Below are positions 1 through 11,286 of a stretch of 64,000 nt of DNA, piece after piece. The notes under the pieces are model-generated. The model did no database searches. It was not told the origin of the DNA and saw nothing but the letters and a program-made list of their open reading frames with translations. How positions within the stretch are numbered: position 1 is the stretch's first letter; each line of letters begins with the position of its first letter. Both the position numbers and the translations under genes were made by a program. Origin of the DNA: Chara braunii (lineage: Eukaryota; Streptophyta; Charophyceae; Charales; Characeae); NCBI GenBank assembly GCA_003427395.1, contig BFEA01000671.1:163968-227967 (forward strand), read 5' to 3'.

Positions 1-2235
1 CTACCCGAGGGGTTGTCACCACCCTCAGGTAGGCGTATCCCTGCTGAGCTACCAGCCCACGTGCGAAGGTTCTTACATGCCTGAGGGCGTTTGCTCGATC
101 GCTGTAGCATAATATGAGGTATGCGCGGTAAGATGCCTAGGACTGACCCGTTAGATATTCAGGTCGAACTTTGAGACGGTCGTCTATTCCCACTTTTATT
201 CCGAAGACACATTCTCATTCTGACCACTATGTTCAAAGTATCATAAACAAACCTTATCACTACCAAGAGAATATTCTACCCTACTCAACGTATGACTGAT
301 CATCGGATAATATATATATATATATATGAATATCAAGGTATTACCGCTGGGAACCCTTCCCACTTTCACGAGTGCTGAGTGTCCAGACTCTTCAAGATGT
401 CTATTCCAATCCATCCCAAATCATGCACAAAACAGATCTGCACAACATAATGCAAAGACAGTTCACATGCCATGCACTAACGACGTCAACCATCAACCAT
501 TGGCATTGTCCCTCACTCCCCAAACCATGCACGACAGCTCTATCTTTCCTGAGATGCAAGCCCAACTCCCTCACATTTATTCAAAGGACCCTTGAGAATG
601 ACTAGGACTATTTAGGCGATGACCACAGGGTTTGATTTTAGATGTAGGTATCAAGTCAAGGCGAAAAAAATTGAATCGGCAAAGACCGACCTGTTATCGA
701 GTGATAACAGAAAATTGAGTCCTTTATGTAGGACTTCTCCTTCAATTGCAGTAGACCAAGCAAAGACCTACACACACATAGGTCAACAGTGACTCAACAT
801 CCCCACTTGATTCCCACATTATGATATCTAAGGGCCAAGCCCTTAGTTCTGGTTTGTGAGCTTTGGGATCAACATCCCAAAGTCTAACCCCTAGTTGCTA
901 TCTACCCTGAGTCGTCTGTCACTCCTCCTCCTTTTATTTCAAAGAGTTTCTTTGCCTATGTCTCAAGTTGCCATAGGGAAACTCATATTTTCCCTTACTC
1001 TCAATACTTGCAGTTTCTCTATTGCAGATAAGCACACCCTTTTGTGCTTACGCGGTAATCTAAGTGAGATCTACTCATGCCGTTCGGTGATTTCTCCCTT
1101 AGGAGCCTATTAATGAACTGAGGCTACGCGAAACTTCTTCTTGTCTAATCCTTTTCCCTGCGGTATTCGCTTTTTTTCACGTTTCTTTTACGGAACCTTT
1201 GGAGACGCTCCCGATGGAACACTCTTTTTCCTTTTTCTTTTTCTTGCCCTGACATCCGCAAGTAGTGGGCTGATTCACCCGGGAATCTTCCACTACTTGA
1301 TCAATTTCAAACAATCTGTTAGTCAGAAGAGTAGTCGAGTCGCCCCAACGGGAGCACTCAGTCACTCTTCAAAATTCATGCAGTTCTTACGCAATCAAGC
1401 AGTTCATGCAATCTAGTGCAAGTGACAGGATAATTCACCCGGGAGTATCATTTTATTAGTTAAGCAGATAGTTAGGAGGCAAATGTTGAATATTTTCAAC
1501 ACTTGGCTCAATACGCAGAGAACATTCTGGATCCAGGTGTCAATATAGAATTAAAGATAATAATAGGCGGTCTTCACGGAAGCCTCCTATTACTCATTGA
1601 TCAAAGCTCAGTCTTTCCCTCGAAAGTGTAATAGGATGACCCTACGGGAGTCACCCTACTACTATCTCAAAGTCAGACGAGCTAGGATTATGTAAGCGGA
1701 TTCAGGCAAACACCAGATTCTCCTTCTGCTGAAGTATCTTGTAAGACCCGTTAAGATTGAGTTAAGCAAGCATTAGGATGACCCCATGGAAGCCTTCCAT
1801 GTCCTACTTCAATGTTAATTAGGTAGATCGTTAATACTTATTTATATCGTACATTAGTCATACATGAACAAGTCGTAAGGTTAGTCACCCGGAAGTATCC
1901 CTTAACTTATTCAACATAATCGCCTTACTTCTTCCTTTCGGTAGTTGACCTCCAAATCAAACAAGTGTTAGGATAACCCACCCGGGAGTCATCCTACCAC
2001 TAGTTCAATGCATAGGAGATAAAAAACAACTCTTAGTTGAGTTGCCCTGATAGTTCACCTATCTGGCCTATGCGTTGTAAGTGAGCAAAAGGCATGTTGA
2101 CTCCCACGGGAAATCAGACAGATCGACCCAGACTTAGAAGTTCGTACACTCACCCGGGAGTACTCGAATCCCTCCCCAGTCTGGTTCGATTAGTGATAGG
2201 AGAGCTTCGCGGAAGCCTCCTGCTACCTTTTGCCT

Positions 2236-2585
2236 TTGTTAGTCTTTGAAGACGAGTATCCTACGAGAGTACTGGACTAATTGGTTTTCGTTAAGTTGAA
2301 GAAGTGTACCCCACGAGAGTACCGGATCAATCGTTGTTGTTAAGTTGAAGAAGCGTACCCCACGGGAGTACCGGATCAATGGTTGTTGTTAACTATTGAA
2401 GGAGTGTACTTCACGGAAGTACCGGATTAAATTGGTTTTTGTTAGACCGAAGGAGTGTGCTTCACGAAAGTACCGGATAAAAAATGGTTCTTGTTAGACT
2501 GAGGGAGTGTACTTCATGGAAGTACCGGATAAAAAATGGTTCTTGTTAGACTGAAGGAGTGTACTTCACGGAAGTACCGGATTAC
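2236..2585. repeat. 50-bp tandem array in LTR-C
   Basis: About seven units with a spacing of 49-52 bp. Each contains the small palindrome GTACTTCACGGAAGTAC or a variant (GTACCCCACGGGAGTAC), followed by CGGAT and a TTGTTAG-rich spacer. Palindrome starts lie near 2306, 2355, 2406, 2457, 2509 and 2561. The corresponding array in the 5' LTR stops at 24129 because LTR-A is inserted in it. Confidence 0.8.
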
Positions 2586-3527
2586 TTCCTAGACCTAGCC
2601 TGTAATGTAATGAGAGGACTGCACGACAACCTCTCGTCACCAACGCCGCAATCAAACAGACATTTCATCAATTTGCTACCTTAGTCAGATGAATGTCAGG
2701 GTAACTTCGCACAGCGAGCACCCCACCATCCAGTTTAGTAGACTCATACAAGCGGATGTGATGACCTATGAGAGTCTCCATCACATCGCTTTGTCTTTCA
2801 AACCCAGGCAGTCTAGGTAACTTTTTCGGTTCTTCCTAGGTTCCTTTATTCTATCAAGCAAGATTCTTACTTAAATCATACGTTGATTCAATTTTTTTTC
2901 TGAAAGTTTTATTCCTGAAGAAAGCATGAAACAGTATAGCATACATCTATACATGCAGTCTGATAGAGAGTTGTAGCCAGTAAGGGATACGGGAAAGGAT
3001 TGAAATATGCGTACCTTACAATTCCCTGCCTCCAGAGTTCCTCCTGAACTCCCGCAATCGCCCTGTTGTCTGTTTGTTTGAGTATCCTTTTTCATAGAGT
3101 AGACTTCCCAAAAGATATCATATCTTTTCAGATAAGTGTGAAAGCAAAAGGAACTAAAGAGATTAGTTTATAGGAGAATGGGGAAGGATGGAGGAGGTAG
3201 GTACCATCACATGATGACGATGACTCTCTCCTCTCCAATGCCCCATACTTCTCAAATCTGATCATCCCTACTTCTTTCGATATCAATCAGTCAATCAAGG
3301 ACCCACAAGATGATGCTTAAGAATGAAACGATCATAATAATTACTTTGGAAAAATACAGAGAAGAGAGAATCGAAGAGACAAGGTCAAAGGAGAGGGGAG
3401 AAGAGTTGGAGGAGGTAGGCACCACCACGCGGTGACGGTATCCCTCTCCTTTCCAGTGTCCTGCCCTTCCTTCTTCCCTGTTTCATGATGCTCAATATCA
3501 GAAATAATCCCTACTTAATATTGAGTA

Positions 3528-3587
3528 AAATAATAATAACAATAATAATAGTAATAATAATAAACAATAATAATAACAATAATAATT
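3528..3587. repeat. AAT/AAC microsatellite
   Basis: Interrupted trinucleotide repeat of AAT with AAC and AGT variants inside LTR-C. Confidence 0.9.
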
Positions 3588-4300
3588 GTACGGAACATGA
3601 TTGTGAATGTCATATAGAAACTCAAGTTGNGAATCCAGCGGCTGCCTGAGCTAACCATGCATGAGTATAAAGTACAAGTGCATCGAGTATCCATCAAATA
3701 GAGCAATACAATAGTAATGAGCCAATGTCCAGGCCTGCAGGCCACACCAATGCAGCATCCAGAGTTGCTTTCTTTGTCCGGCGCACAGCGCCCAACCTAC
3801 TACACCATACTATCCTACACTACAGCTGGTTCACACAACAGGATCACTTCGGCCCACAAAGACCCATGTACATGACTGTACATACCATTGGCGACCTCTC
3901 TTCATGTACTAGGTACGTAACTCGTCTCCCTCAATCAGACCTTGATCATCCCACTCAGCGCCTCACTCTCTGAAAACCACTCGATCATCCGTTGTACCCC
4001 CTGGCGTCCAGCAGCCCGACTATGGTCGCCTACGCCCCGCTGCCCTATTTTGTGTGTAGGTGTCCAGGCACAACTTTTGTGGTCTGGGCCAACTGTACGG
4101 CGCAGCTTAGTGGGGTCCGCGCGTTCACTCAACCAACTGATGTGCTGCAGGAGCCTAAATGCCCACATACGGAAATGTCGAATTGGGCCTGAGACAGATA
4201 TTTAGGCCCGCCTTCTCTTAGGGCGGCCATTTCGCTTGCAGGCGCCATAGCCCAGAACAATGTGAGGTCTGATAGGGCCAACTGAGGGCTCGATCTTCAC

Positions 4301-4342
<42 letters not shown>
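4301..4342. repeat. (AAT)14 microsatellite
   Basis: Perfect trinucleotide run. It creates the poly-tyrosine and poly-leucine stretches of spurious ORFs on the minus strand. Confidence 0.95.
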
Positions 4343-4343
<1 letters not shown>

Positions 4344-4683
4344 CAATGAATGTAAGCCTTTCCCTTTTCTCCTCCTTCTTCTTTTTCTTTTGCTTATCAA
4401 ACCGCCAGTGTTCTTCCCTCAATATCGTGGTGTCTTTCCCTTGTTCCTCTTCTACTTGCTCCCCCACGTTTGCGTACCGATGCGCGCACGTCTCTCTCTC
4501 TCTCCCCAAACGCTCACACATTTTATCGATAGGACGAGCAAAAATGAAATGAATCTTCTGCTGAAACGGGGAAATATACACTACCACTTTTTGATTTGCT
4601 CGTTCTATCGTTCCAAGTAGTTCGTGGCGAGTCATGGTTTAAGACGTAACTATTGGGCAAGGTCGGAGACTTATCTTCTCTCT

Positions 4684-5182
4684 CTCTCTTTCCACACACT
4701 CACACACACACACTCACACACAGACACACAACCGAGCGTGGTAGTGCATATTGCCATGTTGCAGGGATGGATCCATTTAACTTTGCCAATTTTATCCAAT
4801 TGAAGTACCGTGAAATCTGCCACGTGACTCACACATACACACTCATACGTACACATGTACGCTCACACACACACATACGTACACTCATACTCACCATTCG
4901 CAATCCCCTTCCTCTCTTCTCCCCCTTCTTCCCCTCCTTTCTGACTTCTATCCTTGTCTTCCTCCTCCCCAATCTTGCTTTACCTCTTTCTACTTTTTTT
5001 CTAATGGATGTACATGCAACACCGAAGTCGGCCTATGCTTTTATGTTCATGATGACTAAATCTTTAAAAGAGGACAATGATAACTCTCAACCAGCGATAG
5101 TAAGTCAAAATAAAGATAATACTCATAATGATAAGAATAACAATAATAATAATAAAAAAAATAATAATAAATAATAATAAAA
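4684..5182. repeat. CA-rich and AAT-rich simple sequence
   Basis: Interrupted CA dinucleotide runs (about 4690-4732 and 4829-4895), then an AAT run (5128-5182). The 173-codon frame across this interval is low-complexity and I do not regard it as a gene. Confidence 0.75.
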
Positions 5183-6409
5183 GTATTTGCGAGTGTGAAC
5201 GCTACATTGAAAACCAAGTTACGGAATCTCCTAGATGTCCAAGTGGTTGCGTTCAAGCATGGGGTATAGTCTCACTGAGGATCTGCCGGCCATATTGATT
5301 ATAATATCCAAAGTCGTTCTTTCACCGTCGGGCGCCTAACTTAGTCTATCGATAGAAATAACAGGGGGAACAAATTGCGAGATTCGCACGCACACATATA
5401 CACTAAAGAAATGTATTTTTCCTTGTTTTAACGTTAGATTCACTCCAACTCACTTATCCTATAGTTGGAAGTGCTACGCGACCAGTCGCGAGAATCGGAG
5501 ATTCTCACACACTTACTTGGTAGTAGTAGTAGTAGCATACACTTTGGCGATTTAATGGTAAGTTCGTTTTGATCCCACCCATCCATTCGATGGAGGTAGC
5601 ATGTAACCAGTCTCGAAGCTAGGGACTTACCTGACCCCTCTTCTTTTCTTCTCTGTCGTAGTCGTCTCCTCCGTAGTAGATGCCTTCGTTAGTCAGATGC
5701 TCCCCACTGCGTAGGTATGTGTTTATCCACTTTCCCCTCTCCTTCCTTCCTCCTCTTCTCCTCCTTCTCCTCTTTCTTCTCCTCCTTCTTCTTTTCCTTC
5801 TCCTCGCACGCCTCCTTCTTGCTATCGTCTTCTTGCGTTGCTTCTCTTAGTTCTGATCCGTCCTTATTTCGTCGTTCGCTTCATCATCACGTGCGACCGA
5901 CTTCTCCCTTGTCGTGATTGCCACCTTCCTGCGAGCACCTCCCTCCTTGCTGGCGAGCGCCTCCTCTTTTTGTGCCCACTCCTTCTCACCGGACATTCGC
6001 TCATTCAACCTTCGCGCAACACAATCTCCGCCCTTGAGATCGCCTCCTTCTCTCACGTGATCGCGCGATTTTTTCCCTTGCTTTCCCTGCTCCTTCTTCT
6101 TCTTCTTCTTCTCACATCTCCTCTCATCTACGCTTTTCCTCCCCACTCCGGGGCACTAACTCCGTCGAGTCTCTACGACGGTGGCGAGGCGTTCCGGTAG
6201 GACCACCGGGCTTTCGATCACAATTGGCTTTTGCAATTGGACTCGTAGCCCTGGGTTCGAACGGATCCTCCCTCAATAGCAGACCAGATTCGTTCACGTT
6301 CAGTCCTAAATTTTTGTTTGTAGAAACGGACAAGGAAAAATAAGAGGAAAAAAAAAAAAAAAGTTTGAAAACTAAATCTAACTTTTAACTTCCCCGTTGA
6401 GACAACTGT

Positions 6410-6478
6410 CGGATTCGGGGCTCAAGCTTACTAACCTCCTGATATAGAGGTCACGGGTTCGAATCCCGCCCGTCTGAG
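6410..6478 (+). other. tRNA-like fragment (T-arm and anticodon-arm remnant)
   Basis: The block contains CGGGTTCGAATCCCG, a perfect T-arm and Pol III B box. It is preceded by ACCTC...GAGGT, which can form an anticodon stem with an 8-base loop containing GAT. No matching acceptor stem or clear A box is visible, so this is a tRNA-derived relic rather than a tRNA gene. It lies antisense to the LTR that contains it. Confidence 0.55.
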
Positions 6479-6523
6479 GGCGGGTGAAAAAAAGGCAGGC
6501 CCTGCCCCTCACAACTCGCAAAA

Positions 6524-6605
6524 GGAGCTAGCCCAAAGTCAGGTCGGACTCGATCCCAGGATCCTCTGCGTATCAGTCTGTGCCTGTACCTACTGGGCTA
6601 GCTCC
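6524..6605 (-). other. tRNA-like module in LTR-C
   Basis: On the minus strand 82 bases are bounded by GGAGCTA and TAGCTCC, a 7-bp acceptor-like stem. The A box is TAGCCCAGTAGG, fitting TRGCNNAGYNGG, and there is a B-box-like GGATCGAGTCC. A diverged 90-base version with the same closing stem and A box lies at 63695-63784 in LTR-E, also sense to its LTR. The T-stem is imperfect, so it is probably not a functional tRNA. Confidence 0.65.
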
Positions 6606-6752
6606 TAGTTCAGTTTTATTAGGAGCTAAATTGCCCTAAGTCGAGTACAGGGCCCGGTCTAATCAAGACCCGCAGCCTACCATAGGGGAAACCCAGACCA
6701 CTGTTGTCCATCGCAGCCTGTTACAACAGGTCAGGCCCCTTTTGTCTAGTTG

Positions 6753-6785
6753 CCCCGACCACATGGTCGGACCACATGGTCGGGG
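6753..6785. repeat. Duplicated palindrome CCGACCACATGGTCGG
   Basis: The 33-base block holds two overlapping copies of a CCACATGG-centred palindrome. The whole can fold as a hairpin with G/C-rich ends. Confidence 0.8.
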
Positions 6786-7271
6786 CCTTTATTAATTTCT
6801 ACCTATATTCTATCCTCCGTGAAGAGGTTTCCCGCCTCGCTTTTCCGACACACTAGACGTCTGCGGACTTCAGCCGAAACAGTCATACTTTCTCAGTCGT
6901 CAACTGACTGAGAAAAACCGTCGCCGCGTCCCCCGCGATTTTTTTTTCTTTCCATTTGACTAACCTTTCAACCTTGTGGTCGGAGGTTTTACTCACTACT
7001 AACCTCTCTGCAGTCTCTGCGCGTGTCGGAATTGTGCGCGTGGTCATTCAAATTTTTAATCCACTAACCTTCGTCGTCTTTGCATATGCTGCGACGACGC
7101 AGACGAGTACTCAAAATCTTCAACCCCTAACTCTTGTCCGTTCGTGCCGTGTTTTGACCCTTGCGGTTACTACACTTTTACGACCATAATGGTCGAGGGG
7201 TTTGCCCCAGTTTCTGTTTTTAGGCGTCTCCGCTCTAACAGTTGGTGTCGACATTGTGTTGACTGAAAAAT

Positions 7272-7309
7272 TATGAGCGGATACCCTTGTAAGGGTGTCA
7301 GCTCCGACA
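7272..7309 (-). other. 5' terminus and terminal hairpin of LTR-C
   Basis: On the minus strand the LTR starts TGTCGGAGC, runs through ACCCTTACAAGGGT and returns to CCGCTC, so the arms GAGC and GCTC close a stem around ACCC/GGGT. The same architecture starts LTR-A, LTR-B and LTR-E, which fixes this base as the LTR boundary. Confidence 0.75.
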
Positions 7310-7325
7310 GTCTTCCTAGACCCCA
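7310..7325 (-). promoter_or_regulatory. Candidate polypurine tract of Gypsy-1
   Basis: The minus strand reads GGGGTCTAGGAAGAC directly before the LTR start. It is purine-rich and correctly placed to prime plus-strand DNA synthesis, but two pyrimidine interruptions make it a weak tract. Confidence 0.45.
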
Positions 7326-9109
7326 TTAAGCGACGTCCCCGACGTTGGGGAATCTAAATGCAAACAAAAGGATTCTGACGCGACAAGTTGTCAAAATCCG
7401 ATTTTCTGGATGAAGTTGTGGTTTGAAGTCCCTCACTGTCTCCCTTGGTGCGTCCATACTGCCAGGATTTCAACCTGGGTCTCCCACATATCCGAAAATT
7501 TGTAATACCAAAGAAAAGTTATTCCATATGACTCAAAGTGGGGATACTGGATCTGTACTACAGTTACAGAGGTCACCAAGGAAGATAATGATAGCCTCTC
7601 CCCTCAACTTTAGACTTTATTTGCCAGGATCTCGTTGGGTGTCCGAGGAGTTAGGAATCATAAATGAATCTTATTCTTTGGACGAGGGCATCAGCCTTAG
7701 TCTGTTTTTACCGTCCCACCCGAAGTCTAATGCGAGGGGATCGGCAACCTTGGTCTCAACCCACCACAGTCGGTTGATCAGGCCTGATCTGTGGCCCACC
7801 ACGTTGTTAATCTAATGGTGGTACCTGTATTGGTTACGCAACACAGGATAATTACCTCCTATCAAATATCTAGACCTGAATCTTGATCCCCCCGATATCT
7901 ACCTGAACCGATACTATCATTAGGGAGTCCTTCCCTTCAAGTTTAGTCCCAGGCCGTAATCGGAAGGCTCGCTGCATGGTTGTACTTGGTCAGCAGCCCA
8001 CGCTGAGAGTTACGTCCCAACGATGTCAATTTTCCACCATAGGCTTGGTAATTTTAAGTCCCTCAGACTGACCTCCATAAGTGGATGAGCGACGATCATT
8101 CCAAAAATACACATATAAAATTATGTTTGACCAAATAAATTTTTTCTCCCCTCGTCAGTTGTCTTTGAATGGGTGAACAAACCCCATTGAATATATATAT
8201 GAAAGAAACAATATTAATAAGAATGATTCAACATAATTGTAAAACTTGTCTCGGATCGAGGGGCATCGTCAGAGCCAATTAGGGGTCGTGCCTACCAGAC
8301 CTCAATCATAGGCTGGATAGACACACGTCCCGGGGATCTTTTTCCAATAGAAAACTCAACCAAAATATTCATAATGAAAGTATAAAAGTATGTGTTTGAC
8401 CCCTTGTGTTGTCTGAAGGCAGAAAAACATTCATTCCACTCATAACATACATTTTTCTGATTCACAGGGTTTTCTCAAATGTATAATAACTTTGACTTTT
8501 CCATATCCCTTTTTAGGGTCTTTTTCAAAAATAATAATATAAACAAGGCATAAAAATGTCTCATTATAAGTGCAAAACTACTTTTAGACTTTGCAAATCT
8601 CATTTCATTTTGTCACTCTTAAACACTTATGCGCTTTTCTGAGCATCCTGGTTCAAGATTTGACAGCATAGACTGTACATACATCAAAGTACACATTTCA
8701 TTAACAAAAACCAAGCAATGGACCAACTCAATTATGAAAGTGCAAAGTGTTCAAGTTCCTCATAGGTATACCTCGCAAATAACTTAGGATAAAGAAACTC
8801 AATTGAATACAAAGTATATGTCAACCTGATCCAGACTGATGTACCAAGCCTCGAGACATAAAATGAATCATACGTTTGATCTATCCTCAATTACTAGAGT
8901 ACAATTGTCGAGTCAGAAGAACATACATGATGCTACAAAATCTCCTAATCCTAGCAACTGTGCAAAAGGTACATACTTTGTTATTGACTAAAACACTCTA
9001 TCAAATGCTCGCAAGAAGGATTCAGTAACAGGTTCACCATACTACCTCCTTTATCCCTGATCCCTAATATACAATGCCTTTTTGAAAGGAATTCCAAAAT
9101 TATTTGATT
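7310..9109 (-). other. 3' untranslated region of Gypsy-1
   Basis: About 1.8 kb between the second gag-like gene and the 3' LTR, strongly AT-rich from about 8.1 kb. The longest frame (7423-7815, plus, 130 codons) runs antisense to the element and shows no recognisable domain. I see no gene here. Confidence 0.6.
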
Positions 9110-9847
9110 CTAGTCCTCTAAGATGAGTCCCAGCTGCTCATACAATTGGACCCTGAATGCCTCCTTGGTTCTCTTAATCAGATTTCCTCTCCTATCGACG
9201 AGTCTATTATTCTCATCCAGGCCAACCAACCCTTTTGCCCTATCTGTCTTAAACCCAGGACAATCATCTCTCCTGTCGATTCCTTTCATGCAATACCAAC
9301 ATAACTTCTTCTCCTCTTCCTTTGATCTCTTTGCAAATGATGGGATATCATGTGATGCTGCCCCAATCAATATCTCAAGGTAGGATCTCTTCCTATCCTG
9401 TCCCACTCTGTAATCAACTAGTGATATTTCCCCAGCATCCTTTTCTGGCAAGGTGACAATCCCTACCATCAACCCCCTGTATTGACTGTTATCCTCAAGT
9501 CCTTTCTCACCTCCTTCCATCCTTGAATTTTCCTTTTTGTCCTCAACCTTCTTAGCATCCCCTTCTTCAATCTTCGCCTGAATATCCCTCTTTTGTCTTT
9601 TCAAAACCTCTTTCACCTCCTTCCATCTGTTTTCTAATTTTTCACTTTCCTGTTTCCTTTCGTTTTTCTCTGCTTCAATCGCCTTATCTTGCTCACTGAC
9701 CCTTGCTTCCAACTTACCAATTGCTTCCACCTTCACTTCCAGCTTTCCCTGCTCAATCTTCGTCTTTTTCATCTCAACCTTCAAACCTACCATCTCATTC
9801 TTCACTTTCGTCCACTCCATGTCCCTTCTCTCTCCCCTTGCTCTCAA
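9110..9847 (-). pseudogene. Second gag-like gene, C-terminal part: coiled coil plus zinc-knuckle region
   Basis: The 245-codon frame begins with about 110 residues of charged heptad-like sequence (KLEVKVEAIGKLEARV and similar), suggesting a coiled coil. It ends with a cysteine motif, CWYC...DDC (C-x2-C-x9-C), followed by GLVGLDENNRLVDRRGN and TKEAFRV. The last block aligns with the end of the main gag at 16235-16525 (DGLITSSIDGDVFDKRGD and TKKEAIRV), so the two share a nucleocapsid-type module. It lies downstream of integrase, where some retroelements carry env, but it has no signal peptide or membrane segment. The frame linking it to the upstream pieces is broken. Its role in the element is unknown. 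Confidence 0.6.
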
Positions 9848-9984
9848 CCTTTGAATCTCTTTCAGGATTTAAGGGACATGGCTCGCTACCCCTTGTGTGA
9901 GTAGCTCTGTCTTTTCCTTCATCCTTTCCGAACTTCCAATCCCCTTCTCCTTTCTTCTTCCACTTTTCTCAACCTGCCATCCAC

Positions 9985-10554
9985 TTATGCCTCCCTCTCA
10001 AGGATCCATTCACAATCTTCTCTGAGTAGCTCATGCAACCGGATCAACTTGTTCACATTAGTTGCTAGCTTGGAACTGATCACGGTCTCAGAGAGTAGTA
10101 TCATTTCCAACTTCAGGCTCCAAGGTGCGTCTGAAGGCAACTCATTTTCTTTTAACGAGGTCAGAGCTTGATTCCTCCACTCCCTGTTTTCTTTCTCTTT
10201 TCTCTGCCTCTCTTCCTCTGTCCATCTCCTTGTGCCTCTTTCTTTTGGAGACTCATTGGAAGTTGGCACTTCAGCAGTTCCGGATGACCCTGCTTCTTCA
10301 ACCTTCTCATTGTTCTTTTCCTTCCCTTTTCTTTCCTTCACCTTCTCATTTCCCTTCTTTTCCTCTCCAGTCTTGTCACTGCCCTCCACTTTCTTCTCAC
10401 TGTGCTCCTCCTCTCGTGTTTTATCTTCCCTTATCGAGTTACCTCCATCTTGAGCTCTAACCTCATCATTCCCCTGCTGAGGAGCTGTGTCATTTCCCAC
10501 ATTCTCCTTCTGAGCTCTCCTCTCTATCATATCTCCTCTCTTGCTAATCCACAA
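9985..10554 (-). pseudogene. Second gag-like gene, central charged region
   Basis: 189 codons rich in Lys and Glu (EEKKGNEKVKERKGKEK), followed by a more ordinary segment ending in LIRLHELLREDCEWILEREA. It is in the same frame as 10564-11040 and separated from it by two TAG codons. It is best read as the linker between the capsid-like and zinc-knuckle parts of one degraded protein. Apart from its position there is no recognisable domain. Confidence 0.5.
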
Positions 10555-10563
10555 CCCCTACTC

Positions 10564-11040
10564 CTAAAGTAGTTGTTTCTTCTTCTGCCGCTGCACCTCC
10601 AAGGGGTATACCTTTCTCATTTTGACAAGGAAACTCCCCCAGGTGTCTGACTCCTCCCTGACCTTCTTCACTGCCTCATATTCCCTTAGCGCTATTCTCC
10701 TCAATACTTGTTTCATCTTCTTCCTCTCACCCCACCGCCTTTTCTCTGAGCAAAGGTTGATACTGTCCTCGAAATCCTCCAAGTTGGTACTATCGAAGAT
10801 GATATCATCTCCGATCTCATCCCTCGTAAAGTCCCCATACTTCGCCCACATATCAGCTTTGAAATCCAACCACCCCAGACAATCTGAGGCAATCTCATAT
10901 GTTGCCTCGTTACATTCCCCCAGACCCGCCACCTGCTGAAGCATGGTCTGAGTGTCCCACTCTCTTCTGAAGGCATACTCCTCAAATTCCCTCAGAAAAA
11001 CCCTCAGATTATCCTTTTTTTTTGTAAATAGACATCCCAT
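10564..11040 (-). pseudogene. Second gag-like gene, capsid-like N-terminal part
   Basis: 158 codons. The start NLRVFLREFEEYAFRREWD resembles the helical beginning of retrotransposon gag capsid domains. A later WLDFKADMWAKYGD corresponds to the W-x2-F-K-x2-M-x3-Y pattern of the main gag (NWNNFKIEMQRKYKLGD at 17313-17960). With the two pieces downstream it forms a degraded gag-like gene of about 1.9 kb placed after integrase. Similarity at sequence level is modest and the assignment is inferred. Confidence 0.5.
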
Positions 11041-11286
11041 GAGAATTCTTTGTTACCAGCTGTGACTTCTTTCGTCCTTTTCTTCCAGGAGTTGTCTTGG
11101 AAGGACCCGCCATCCCTCCCTTCTGTGCCATGGCTGCCCGTTTCATGGGTCACGCCTGCACACAGGAAAAAAAAGGGAGTGACAGATAAAGGGAAAAGTC
11201 ATCAGCTGGTTAACAATAAAATATTCGCAAAGGAAATGTAATAACAAAGTTTTCACAAGATCATTAGGTTTTTCTTTCAACTTTTA

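Larger units (their letters stand above)
1..7309 (-). repeat. 3' LTR of Gypsy-1 (LTR-C)
   Basis: Bases 1-2585 match 21708-24129 with few differences, which places the LTR's missing end about 161 bp left of the window. The other end is the TGTCGG terminus at 7309, giving a length near 7.47 kb. That agrees with LTR-A (7460 bp), which was measured independently. Contents from left to right: a stretch of short quasi-palindromes, a 50-bp tandem array, AT-rich and microsatellite sequence (3.5-5.2 kb), pyrimidine-rich sequence (5.7-6.1 kb), two tRNA-like blocks (6.4-6.6 kb), a palindrome (6.75 kb) and the terminal hairpin. Small ORFs inside it look random or low-complexity, and I see no gene. Base 3630 is undetermined. 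Confidence 0.8.

Noticed and set aside
4653-5174. 173-codon plus-strand ORF
   Set aside because: Its sequence is made of CA- and AAT-microsatellite translation (His/Thr and Asn/Lys runs) inside an LTR; no domain.
5838-6200. 120-codon plus-strand ORF and its minus-strand partner
   Set aside because: Both come from a CTT/CTC-rich tract. The frame has no family features and lies in the LTR.
6437-6478. Functional tRNA gene
   Set aside because: The T-arm is perfect, but no acceptor-stem partner or A box could be found and the anticodon loop has eight bases.
9110-9847. Envelope gene of an errantivirus-like element (position after integrase)
   Set aside because: No signal peptide, membrane anchor or cleavage motif. 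The cysteine motif and similarity to the main gag point to a gag-like protein.
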